Shown here: one piece after another, positions 7,032 through 14,280 of the stretch
Layout: each line of letters starts with the position of its first letter
How positions within the stretch are numbered: the stretch's first letter is position 1
From: an uncultured Eubacteriales bacterium
GTDB taxonomy: Bacteria; Bacillota; Clostridia; UBA1381
Length of the DNA stretch: 15,104 nt
Reading direction: 5' to 3'
NCBI GenBank assembly: GCA_905199755.1
Contig: CAJKHT010000068.1
Span: 1-15,104, forward strand
Program-made: the position numbers and the translations under genes
The notes under the pieces: generated by a model
What the model was told of the DNA's origin: nothing
Seen by the model: only the letters and a program-made list of their open reading frames with translations
Databases searched by the model: none

Positions 7032-7052
7032 TTAGGCTAAACTAACTATAAG
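7027..7052 (+). promoter_or_regulatory. DtxR/IdeR-like operator C and -10 of the transporter operon
   Basis: GTTAG-GCTAAA-CTAAC (7031-7046) is the third copy of the dyad found at 129-148 and 193-208. Read over 7027-7045 it matches the DtxR/IdeR consensus at 17 of 19 positions, the best of the three. A TATAAG -10 (7047-7052) follows directly; a TTGAAT (7021-7026) is the only -35 candidate and is 20 bases away, too far for a good fit. Binding here should block the promoter. This links the transporter operon to the surface operon and suggests de-repression when iron (or manganese) is scarce. Confidence 0.62.
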
Positions 7053-7074
7053 ACAACATAAAACAAATCAATGC

Positions 7075-7081
7075 AAGGAGG
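7075..7081 (+). promoter_or_regulatory. RBS that fixes a TTG start
   Basis: AAGGAGG lies 7 bases before TTG at 7089, and inside the reading frame if the earlier ATG at 7071 were used. No ribosome binding site precedes that ATG. The TTG start is therefore preferred for the first ABC subunit, giving an N-terminus beginning MKKQSN. Confidence 0.75.
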
Positions 7082-7088
7082 AATTGTT

Positions 7089-8876
7089 TTGAAAAAACAA
7101 TCAAATTTATCACGGCTTTTATCTTATGCCGGCGGACACAAGTATTTTACTTATGTTTCGTGGATTTTATCTGCCGTAAGCGCACTGACTGCACTTGTGC
7201 CCTTTTGGTACATTTGGAAAATTATCAACGAGGTATTGAAAACCTCGCCGAATTTCGGCAGTGCCGCAAATCTTACGCATTACGGCATAATGGCAATGGC
7301 TTATGCGATTATATCGTATTTAATCTATATCGGCGCACTGCTCTGCTCGCACCTTGCGGCATTTCGCATTGCGGCAAATATGCGTATTGACATAACCGAG
7401 CATATCGCAAAACTGCCTATCGGCTTTACCGACAGCTTCGGCAGCGGAAAGCTGCGCAAAATCATAAACGACTCCACTGCGGCGACCGAAACCTATCTTG
7501 CACATCAGCTGCCGGATAAATATGCGGCAATGGAGACACCTGTCGGACTTCTTGCACTGCTTTTGGTTTTCGATTGGCGGCTCGGACTTTTGAGCCTTGT
7601 GCCTGTTGCCGTTGGGTTTGCGGTTATGTCCGCAATGACGGGAAAACGAATGGAAGAAAAAATGAGGCAGTACGGCAATGCGCTTGCGGCAATGTCCAAT
7701 GAGGCGGTTGAATATGTCAGAGGAATACCTGTTGTGAAAACCTTCGGACAGTCGGTATTTTCATTCAAAAAATTCAAAGCCACGATTGACGAATACAAGA
7801 AGTGGGTGCTTGCCTACACAAAGGATATGCGGCTGCCGATGATGCTCTACACTGCGGCGATAAACGGTGTATTTGCGTTTTTAATACTCGGTGTGTTTTG
7901 GTTTACAAACGGCACGGTTATAAGTGAATTTTTCGTAAACCTCTTGTTCTACATAATCATAACGCCTGTTATATCGGTCACGCTCACAAAAATTATGTAT
8001 ATGAGCGAGGAGGGCATGGTTATCGGCGACGCTATCGAAAGAATTGACAGCGTGCTTAATGCCGAGCCTATGAGCATCGGAAACTATCCGCAAAAGCCTA
8101 AAAGTGCATCTATTGAACTTGAAAATATTCATTTCAGCTATGACGGTAAAAAAGAGGTTATATCGGATATATCGCTGAAAATAAAAGACGGACAGACGGT
8201 TGCATTTGTCGGTCCGTCCGGCGGCGGAAAATCAACGCTTGCAAGCCTTATTTCAAGATTTTTTGATGTAAATTCGGGAAGTATCAAAATAGGCGGTGTT
8301 GATGTTCGTGATATTCCCAAGGACGAACTTATGAACACGGTTTCATTTGTGTTCCAAAACAGCAAGCTCATCAAAGCGTCCATTCTCGATAATGTTAAAA
8401 TGGGCAAATCCAATGCCACGGATGAAGAAGTTTTAAATGCGCTTAGGGCTGCGCAGTGTATGGATATTATCGAAAAATTCCCCGACGGTGTCAATACCGT
8501 TATCGGAAGTCGAGGAGTTTATCTTTCCGGCGGTGAAATGCAGAGAATTGCCATTGCCCGTGCGGTGCTGAAAAACGCTCCGATTATCATTTTGGATGAG
8601 GCAACCGCCTTTGCGGATCCCGATAATGAGGTAAAGGTGCAGACAGCTTTCGCAAAGCTTTCCGAGGGTAAAACGGTTATTATGATTGCACACAGGCTTT
8701 CAACCGTTCGGAATGCGGATTGCATTTATGTAATTGCCGACGGAAAGATTGCGGAATACGGAAACAGAGCGGAACTCATAGAAAAGAAAGGTATGTTCTA
8801 TAAAATGCAAAATGACTATCAATCATCCGTTAGCTGGAAAGTATCAAACGAAACGGAGGAATCGAGAAATGATTAA
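7089..8876 (+). CDS. ABC transporter subunit A, fused permease-ATPase (YbtP/IrtA-like)
   Basis: The 595-aa product (TTG start) has an N-terminal six-helix ABC membrane domain at about 15-315 and a C-terminal ATPase. The ATPase has Walker A GPSGGGKS (375-382), Q-loop Gln423, signature LSGGE (479-483), Walker B IIILDEAT with Glu504, and switch His535. All catalytic residues are present. The D-loop reads AFAD rather than the usual SxLD; to my knowledge the DEATAFADPxNE form is frequent in siderophore-linked YbtP/YbtQ and IrtA/IrtB type proteins, which have an exporter fold yet import iron chelates. Together with the metal-type operator upstream this supports an iron-chelate role, but export of a drug or peptide is not excluded. 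The end overlaps the second subunit by 8 bases, as expected for a heterodimer. Confidence 0.85.
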   Translation: MKKQSNLSRLLSYAGGHKYFTYVSWILSAVSALTALVPFWYIWKIINEVLKTSPNFGSAANLTHYGIMAMAYAIISYLIYIGALLCSHLAAFRIAANMRIDITEHIAKLPIGFTDSFGSGKLRKIINDSTAATETYLAHQLPDKYAAMETPVGLLALLLVFDWRLGLLSLVPVAVGFAVMSAMTGKRMEEKMRQYGNALAAMSNEAVEYVRGIPVVKTFGQSVFSFKKFKATIDEYKKWVLAYTKDMRLPMMLYTAAINGVFAFLILGVFWFTNGTVISEFFVNLLFYIIITPVISVTLTKIMYMSEEGMVIGDAIERIDSVLNAEPMSIGNYPQKPKSASIELENIHFSYDGKKEVISDISLKIKDGQTVAFVGPSGGGKSTLASLISRFFDVNSGSIKIGGVDVRDIPKDELMNTVSFVFQNSKLIKASILDNVKMGKSNATDEEVLNALRAAQCMDIIEKFPDGVNTVIGSRGVYLSGGEMQRIAIARAVLKNAPIIILDEATAFADPDNEVKVQTAFAKLSEGKTVIMIAHRLSTVRNADCIYVIADGKIAEYGNRAELIEKKGMFYKMQNDYQSSVSWKVSNETEESRND

Positions 8877-10599
8877 GCTTATACAAAAAGCCACGGCATC
8901 GTCAAAAGACGGTGCGGTAGGGTTAATAAAAGGCATTATCGCCTGCGCCTTTCAGAATATGGCATTTATGCTGCCGACAGGACTTTTATATTATTTGGTC
9001 AAAGATTTACTCGGCGGCGATATGGGCGGAAAAGCAGTTTTTTACACAGTCGGCTGCGTTATATGCTTTGCGCTTATATTAATTACAACTTGGTTTCAGT
9101 ATAACAATACATTTTTTACGACATACGAGGAAAGCGGAAAACGTAGATTAAGCTTAGCCGAAAGGCTCAGAAAGCTACCTCTTTCGTTTTTCGGCAAAAA
9201 AGACCTTGCCGACCTCACAAGTACGATTATGGCGGACTGCGAAGTTTTAGAAAAAGACTGCTCGCACTACATACCGGCGCTGTTCGGCTCGGTGATTTCC
9301 ACGATAGTCATTGCACTCGGTTTGTTTGCGTTTGACAAGGCAATGGCACTTGCGGCACTGTGGGTAATTCCCGTGTCGGTGCTGATTATCGTGCTGAGTT
9401 ACAAGGTGCAGGACAGAGCACAGCAAAGGAATATGTCGGTCAAAATGGCTTGCGCCGACGGAATACAGGAATACATAGAAACATTGCGTGACCTCAAGGC
9501 CAACAATGCGGAAAGCAGATATCTTAAAGGTTTAAAAAGTAAAATCCGTTCTGTTGAAAAAGGCGCTTTCAAAACGGAAATAACAACTGCCGTTTTCGTA
9601 ACCTCTGCCGGAATGGTGTTAAAATTCGGCATCGCAACAGTTGCACTTGTCGGTGCGTCACGGCTTGTCAGCGGAAAAATAGATGTTTTAACGCTGTTTA
9701 TGTTTTTGCTCGTTGCCTCCCGTCTTTATGACCCTATGCAGGCATCACTTCAAAACCTTGCGGCGGTGATTGCAATGCGGACAAATGTTGCACGAATGAA
9801 CGAAATCTTGGACCACGAAATTCAGCAGGGCGGCGACACTCTCACAAACAAAGGGTGCGACATTACCTTCGACCATGTGGGTTTTGCCTACAAGAGCGGA
9901 GAAACGGTACTTCGTGATGTGTCGTTCACCGCAAAACAGGGCGAGGTTACGGCGCTTGTCGGTCCGTCCGGCGGCGGAAAGACAACCGTTTCACGGCTTG
10001 CGGTCAGATTTTGGGATAACCAAAAGGGCAAAATTACTGTCGGCGGTATGGATATTTCAAAAATCGATCCCGAAAAGCTGATGACGCTTTATTCTATCGT
10101 TTTTCAAGATGTAACGCTTTTTAATAACACCATTATGGAAAATATCCGACTCGGCAGAAAAGGCGCAACCGATGAGGAGGTTTTGGCGGCGGCACACCTT
10201 GCGAATTGTGATGAATTTGCCGAAAAGTTCCCCGATAAATGGAATACCAATATCGGCGAAAACGGGTGCGAATTGTCGGGCGGCGAAAGACAGCGAATTT
10301 CAATCGCCAGAGCATTTTTGAAAGACGCACCGATTATACTTTTGGACGAGGCAACGGCAAGTCTTGACGTAGAAAACGAAACTGCTATACAGACGGCTCT
10401 TTCAAGACTTATCAGGAATAAAACGGTTCTTGTCATTGCGCACAGAATGAGAACAGTTGCCGGAGCCGATAAAATAGTTGTATTATCGGACGGTGTTGTT
10501 GCCGAGCAAGGCACACCGGAGAAACTTTTAAATAAAAACGGAATATTTAAGAGAATGGCTGATTTACAGCTTCAAGGACAGAATTGGACGGTGAGATAA
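8869..10599 (+). CDS. ABC transporter subunit B, fused permease-ATPase (YbtQ/IrtB-like)
   Basis: The 576-aa product pairs with the preceding subunit. The membrane domain spans about 15-310. ATPase motifs are Walker A GPSGGGKT (365-372), Q-loop Gln413, signature LSGGE (469-473), Walker B IILLDEAT with Glu494, a regular D-loop SLD, and His525. Both halves of the heterodimer therefore keep catalytic glutamates, unlike asymmetric exporters with one dead site. The ATG at 8869 is chosen over earlier in-frame starts because GGAGG (8855-8859) precedes it by 9 bases and because it gives the short overlap with the upstream stop. Its own stop overlaps the next start in a TAATG arrangement. Substrate and direction cannot be read from the sequence. 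Confidence 0.85.
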   Translation: MIKLIQKATASSKDGAVGLIKGIIACAFQNMAFMLPTGLLYYLVKDLLGGDMGGKAVFYTVGCVICFALILITTWFQYNNTFFTTYEESGKRRLSLAERLRKLPLSFFGKKDLADLTSTIMADCEVLEKDCSHYIPALFGSVISTIVIALGLFAFDKAMALAALWVIPVSVLIIVLSYKVQDRAQQRNMSVKMACADGIQEYIETLRDLKANNAESRYLKGLKSKIRSVEKGAFKTEITTAVFVTSAGMVLKFGIATVALVGASRLVSGKIDVLTLFMFLLVASRLYDPMQASLQNLAAVIAMRTNVARMNEILDHEIQQGGDTLTNKGCDITFDHVGFAYKSGETVLRDVSFTAKQGEVTALVGPSGGGKTTVSRLAVRFWDNQKGKITVGGMDISKIDPEKLMTLYSIVFQDVTLFNNTIMENIRLGRKGATDEEVLAAAHLANCDEFAEKFPDKWNTNIGENGCELSGGERQRISIARAFLKDAPIILLDEATASLDVENETAIQTALSRLIRNKTVLVIAHRMRTVAGADKIVVLSDGVVAEQGTPEKLLNKNGIFKRMADLQLQGQNWTVR

Positions 10600-11204
10600 T
10601 GTCATTTTTTGAAAACACTCGTAAACCTGTGGGATTCGGCGGGAAAGTTATGACCGCAATGATGAATATAGGGCACAAACCTGTGGCACATTGGGGACTT
10701 CAATTTTTGAAAGTTTCGTCAAATGCCAAGATATTGGACTGTGGCTGCGGCGGTGGAGCGAACATTAAAAAGCTTCTTAAGAAATATCCGCATAGCATTG
10801 TAAATGGTATTGACTATTCTATTGTCAGTGTGGAAAAATCTAAAAAAGTCAATAATAAGGCTGTTGCAGAAGGACGCTGCACGGTTCTGAAAGGTAATGT
10901 GATGAATATGCCGTATTCGGCGACTTGTTTCGATGCTGTTACGGCTTTTGAAACCATCTATTTTTGGCAGGATTTGCCGAAATGCTTTTGTGAGATCTAT
11001 CGGGTACTGAAACCCGGCGGAACATTTCTAATATGTAATGAGGTTAGCGGTGATGAGGCTAAAGATGAGAAATGGACAAAAGTCATTGAGGGAATGACCA
11101 TATATAAAGATACAGAATTGAAAATATATCTCGGACAGGCAATGTTTCGCAATATTCAGATTCGGAAAAAGAATAATTGGTTGTGCGTTACGGCGGAAAA
11201 GTGA
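10599..11204 (+). CDS. Class I SAM-dependent methyltransferase (Methyltransf_11 type)
   Basis: The 201-aa product has a Rossmann-type SAM site: motif I ILDCGCGGGANI (45-56), the acidic ribose-binding Asp72 in GIDYS, FDAVTAFETI (111-120) for motif II, and RVLKPGGTFLICNE (135-148) for motif III. Length and the N-terminal KPVGFGGK segment fit a small single-domain methyltransferase common in Clostridia. The acceptor is unknown. It starts within the stop codon of the second ABC subunit (TAATG), so its translation is probably coupled to the transporter, which suggests that it acts on the transported compound or a precursor. Confidence 0.82.
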   Translation: MSFFENTRKPVGFGGKVMTAMMNIGHKPVAHWGLQFLKVSSNAKILDCGCGGGANIKKLLKKYPHSIVNGIDYSIVSVEKSKKVNNKAVAEGRCTVLKGNVMNMPYSATCFDAVTAFETIYFWQDLPKCFCEIYRVLKPGGTFLICNEVSGDEAKDEKWTKVIEGMTIYKDTELKIYLGQAMFRNIQIRKKNNWLCVTAEK

Positions 11205-11212
11205 GGGATATT

Positions 11213-12076
11213 ATGTCAAAAAAAGCAACGGAATTTCAGCGTGTGGCAATGAGCCGGATTTACCGCGGAAAAGAGATATTTAAGCCGCTTAACACCGGGT
11301 GGATTGATGAAAATGTTGCTTGCGTAAGAGAGTGGGTTGCAAATATATTTTTCTATCGCAAGGGTGAAACAACAATTATGATTGACGCAGGTTACAACTA
11401 TGACAGGCTTGCGGAGAAAATGGGCTGGCTTGGGATTGACGCAAAATCAATACGGCATATTCTTATAACGCATCAGGACACCGACCACGTTGGGGCGGTT
11501 GAGGCAGACAGCTTGGGATTGTTCAAAAAGGCAAAACTTTATATCGGAGAAATCGAAAATCGTTATCTTGCGGGCGAGGTTCGTCGAAGGGTTATGCACC
11601 GCCTATATAAGTTGCCGCAGGTGACGATAAATAACAAAAAGCAACTGTTAAAGGACGGCGAAACCTTTAAAATAGGCGATATTAAAATCCACGCATTTCT
11701 TGTTCCGGGTCATACATGGGGACATATGGTATATATGATTGATGATAAATATCTGTTTACCGGAGATACGATTTGGTTTGGTGCAGACGGCGGTTACAGC
11801 TTTATTTCAGCACTTGCGGAAAGCAATAAGCTGGCGGTGAGATCGCTCGGGATTCTTGAGCAAAAACTGAAGAAAATGTGTGTTAAGCCGCTGTTTATTA
11901 CGGGACATACAGGTTTTACCGACAACTTTGAATTTGCATTTGCACATAAGGAAAAGCTGTGTTCACCGTTTAAAAAGAAAGTTCATGATCCGTCGGCACC
12001 GTACGATGCCTATGATGAGTCTGATGATACGGAGAGAAATGCAAAAAACGGATTTTTAAAGGCAGCAGGGAAATAA
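11213..12076 (+). CDS. Metallo-beta-lactamase-fold hydrolase with HxDxDH motif
   Basis: The 287-aa product has the MBL ligand series THQDTDH (His87, Asp89, Asp91, His92), GHTWGH (His167), LFTGDT (Asp185) and ITGHTG (His232). The usual HxHxDH motif is changed to HxDxDH: the second histidine is aspartate. Similar HQDxDH motifs occur in a group of Firmicute MBL proteins, so it is likely functional, perhaps with a different metal choice. The substrate is unknown; lactonases, thioesterases and phosphodiesterases share the fold. The ATG at 11213 is preferred because GAGGG (11203-11207) overlaps the preceding stop. The C-terminal 35 residues are rich in charged residues and probably lie outside the core fold. 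Confidence 0.82.
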   Translation: MSKKATEFQRVAMSRIYRGKEIFKPLNTGWIDENVACVREWVANIFFYRKGETTIMIDAGYNYDRLAEKMGWLGIDAKSIRHILITHQDTDHVGAVEADSLGLFKKAKLYIGEIENRYLAGEVRRRVMHRLYKLPQVTINNKKQLLKDGETFKIGDIKIHAFLVPGHTWGHMVYMIDDKYLFTGDTIWFGADGGYSFISALAESNKLAVRSLGILEQKLKKMCVKPLFITGHTGFTDNFEFAFAHKEKLCSPFKKKVHDPSAPYDAYDESDDTERNAKNGFLKAAGK

Positions 12077-12102
12077 GAGAACTGAAATAACGGAGGCAAG
12101 CT

Positions 12103-12717
12103 ATGTTTTGGGATAATGTTGCGTGTGTATATGACGTTTTTGCAAATGTTATCAACCGAAAAACAAATGAGGAACTTTGCTCTGTGGTGAAAAATCTGAT
12201 TCTGCCCGAATATGAGGTTTTGGAATGTGCCTGCGGCACCGGATTACTCACAAAAGAAACAGCACAGCGGTGCAAAAGCCTTGTTGCAACGGATTTTTCC
12301 GAAAAAATGTTGGAGCGAGCAAAGAAAAAGTGCCGTAAATATGCCAACGTACATTTTGAAAAAGCGGACATCATGCACCTTGATTATCCCGATCATAGTT
12401 TTGATGCAGTAGTTGCTGCAAATGTGATTCACTTGCTGGACGAACCGTACAAGGCTCTGCACGAGCTTGAACGGGTATGCCGCCCGGGCGGAAAAATCAT
12501 TATTCCGACATATATGAACCGTACTGAAAACGGCAAGATCAATGGTGCTTCAAAGGCAATCGAAAAAGCCGGAGCTGATTTTAAGAGAAAATTCACTCCG
12601 GAGACATACAGAGGTTTTTTTGCTGCTGCGGGATATGCAGAAGCAAGCTATACTTTATGTGAAGGACGGATTCCTTGTGCGGTGGCGGTGTTGATAAAAA
12701 AAGGAGCGTTACTATGA
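12103..12717 (+). CDS. Class I SAM-dependent methyltransferase
   Basis: The 204-aa product has motif I VLECACGTGLLT (39-50), Asp64 in the TDFS motif that follows the second strand, FDAVVAANVIHLLDEP (100-115), and ERVCRPGGKIIIP (123-135). The layout is that of a small-molecule methyltransferase of a type common in gut Clostridia. It differs clearly from the methyltransferase two genes upstream, so it is not a recent duplicate. GGAGG lies at 12092-12096. Its stop shares four bases (ATGA, 12714-12717) with the next start, which is also a methyltransferase. The methyl acceptor is unknown. Confidence 0.82.
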   Translation: MFWDNVACVYDVFANVINRKTNEELCSVVKNLILPEYEVLECACGTGLLTKETAQRCKSLVATDFSEKMLERAKKKCRKYANVHFEKADIMHLDYPDHSFDAVVAANVIHLLDEPYKALHELERVCRPGGKIIIPTYMNRTENGKINGASKAIEKAGADFKRKFTPETYRGFFAAAGYAEASYTLCEGRIPCAVAVLIKKGALL

Positions 12718-13556
12718 AATATAAAATTGAAAAGAACACTGTACAGGAAACGCTTATTATTCCGCTTTATGCACGGAAAATGTGTTCCGAACTGTATCCC
12801 ACATTGTATTATGATGAAACAGCGTCCGAACTGATTGATAAAATTGATTATGACTTTTCGGATGTTGCGGAAAAATCAAAGAGCCTTATGCAAAGATTTG
12901 GATTTTTGGAGGTTGCGATGCGTCAAAACGACCTTGCGTGGGAGGTTCGGGATTATTTGAGTACGCACCCGAACGCGGCGGTTGTAAACTTAGGCTGTGG
13001 ACTTGATAACACAGGACGCTTTTGCGATAACGGAAAATGCAAAATCTACAACCTTGATTTTCCCGATGTTATAGCTGTGCGAAACCAACTACTTCCTGCC
13101 GGCGAGCGTGAGAAGAATATAGCGTGTGACATAAACGATATAAGCTGGTTTGAAGAAATAGACGCATCGGACGGAGTTGTATTTTTTGTCTCGGGCGTAT
13201 TTTATTATTTTCGCACCGAACAGGTTAAAAGGCTTGTTCGGGCTATGTCAAATATGTTTGGCGGCGGCAGAATGGTGTTTGACGCCGCCGGGAAAACTGC
13301 TGTAAAGATGATTGCAAAGACCTGGCTTAAGGAATCAAAGATAAAAGATGTCAGCGCTTATTTTTCCGTTTCGGACGCAAAGAAAGAGCTTTCCTTATGG
13401 AGCAGAGATATGAGCATTTCAAGCAGAGGGTATATGCTCGGTTACGGCGACCTTAAAAATGCGCCTGTCGGCAGTTTTTTCAGGTTTTTGGCAAGCGTCG
13501 GCGATAATGTTATGAAGATGCAGATTGTGCGTCTTGATTTCGGAGGTGCAAAATGA
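12714..13556 (+). CDS. TcmP/LCM-type O-methyltransferase
   Basis: The 280-aa product resembles the leucine carboxyl methyltransferase superfamily that includes the polyketide O-methyltransferase TcmP. The SAM motif is VVNLGCGLDNTG (90-101), and NLDFPDV (113-119) carries the acidic residue typical of this group. The region 158-172 (FVSGVFYYFRTEQ) continues the fold. In bacteria these enzymes usually methylate carboxyl or hydroxyl groups of small molecules. The ATG at 12714 is supported by AAGGAG (12701-12706) and the ATGA overlap. It ends in GGAK, encoded by bases that also serve as the ribosome binding site of the next gene. Confidence 0.78.
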   Translation: MKYKIEKNTVQETLIIPLYARKMCSELYPTLYYDETASELIDKIDYDFSDVAEKSKSLMQRFGFLEVAMRQNDLAWEVRDYLSTHPNAAVVNLGCGLDNTGRFCDNGKCKIYNLDFPDVIAVRNQLLPAGEREKNIACDINDISWFEEIDASDGVVFFVSGVFYYFRTEQVKRLVRAMSNMFGGGRMVFDAAGKTAVKMIAKTWLKESKIKDVSAYFSVSDAKKELSLWSRDMSISSRGYMLGYGDLKNAPVGSFFRFLASVGDNVMKMQIVRLDFGGAK

Positions 13557-13558
13557 AA
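13542..13558 (+). repeat. 17-nt gene-junction repeat, copy 1 (RBS plus start)
   Basis: GGAGGTGCAAAATGAAA contains the last codons of the upstream gene (Gly-Gly-Ala-Lys-stop), the ribosome binding site GGAGG and the next start ATG (13553). An identical 17-mer lies at 14264-14280, at the next junction. The overlap makes coupled translation very likely. Confidence 0.8.
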
Positions 13559-14278
13559 ATATCAAAAGCAAGAAAAAATTTACTTATCGGAATCTTTGGA
13601 TGCATTCTTTTTGTAATCGGAGATTTCCTATATGCCGCAATCGGCAAAAAACAGAGTACGGAAACACTGGGACTTATGGTAAAGGTTGCATATCTCGATA
13701 TGGCAACATGGCGAATGTTTGCAAGCATTATCTGCGGAGTGGTCGGAACAATACTGTATTATATTGGGTTTCATCAGATGTATAAGCTCTTAAAGCTCCG
13801 TATCAGAAAGCCGCAGGATCAAAAATGGCTGACAGGATTTCGTGCAGCGTATCTGACAGGTACGGTTTGCTGGGCGTATGTTCATTCTATGTTTATGAAT
13901 ACGGCTCTGATTTTTAAATTTATTTTTGAAAAGTATGGCGATGTGCAGTCTGCGGCGGAGGTGGCAAACAAAATTTTTTATTGTAACGCTGCACCGATGG
14001 CAGCAGCGTTTATCATCGGCGACGGACTTCTTTCGCTTGTTATGATTGTAATGGTGTGGAAACGAATCATTCCGCTGAAAAACACGGCTGTGCGCACACT
14101 TGCAACATTTTGCAACCCAATTGTATCCGCAGGGATTTTCGGGAATTTAATGACGCTCTTTCCGTGGCCGATAAACCAGCTTGACTTTGGGTCAGAATCA
14201 GCTGGACACGCATTTGTGCTTGTGTTGGGACTTGTACTGTTGAAATCAATGTTTTCAGATGCCGGAGGTGCAAAATGA
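13553..14278 (+). CDS. Polytopic membrane protein of DUF6796 type
   Basis: The 241-aa product has about six membrane segments: 9-29, 52-76, 95-121 (possibly bent), 145-169, 183-205 and 215-234. There is no cleavable signal peptide. I recognise it only as resembling an uncharacterised clostridial membrane family (DUF6796). No transporter or enzyme motif can be named. It carries possible metal- or substrate-facing residues inside or next to helices (Asp24, His75, His111, Asp157, His219), but nothing fixes a role. It starts by ATGA overlap with the methyltransferase and ends by ATGA overlap with the hydrolase-like gene, using the same 17-nt junction on both sides. The position suggests a membrane partner of the processing enzymes. 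Confidence 0.7.
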   Translation: MKISKARKNLLIGIFGCILFVIGDFLYAAIGKKQSTETLGLMVKVAYLDMATWRMFASIICGVVGTILYYIGFHQMYKLLKLRIRKPQDQKWLTGFRAAYLTGTVCWAYVHSMFMNTALIFKFIFEKYGDVQSAAEVANKIFYCNAAPMAAAFIIGDGLLSLVMIVMVWKRIIPLKNTAVRTLATFCNPIVSAGIFGNLMTLFPWPINQLDFGSESAGHAFVLVLGLVLLKSMFSDAGGAK

Positions 14279-14280
14279 AA
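14264..14280 (+). repeat. 17-nt gene-junction repeat, copy 2 (RBS plus start)
   Basis: This is identical to 13542-13558. It encodes the Gly-Gly-Ala-Lys end of the membrane protein and holds the RBS and start (14275) of the last gene of the operon. The two copies bracket the membrane-protein gene exactly. Confidence 0.8.

Noticed and set aside
10104..10514. 136-aa minus-strand open frame opposite the ATPase domain of ABC subunit B
   Set aside because: It is a shadow frame of conserved ATP-binding motifs, with no recognisable protein features.
8869..10599. Degenerate ATP site in one ABC half, as in asymmetric exporters
   Set aside because: Both subunits keep Walker A, signature LSGGE, the Walker B glutamate and the switch histidine. 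Only the D-loop of subunit A is unusual.
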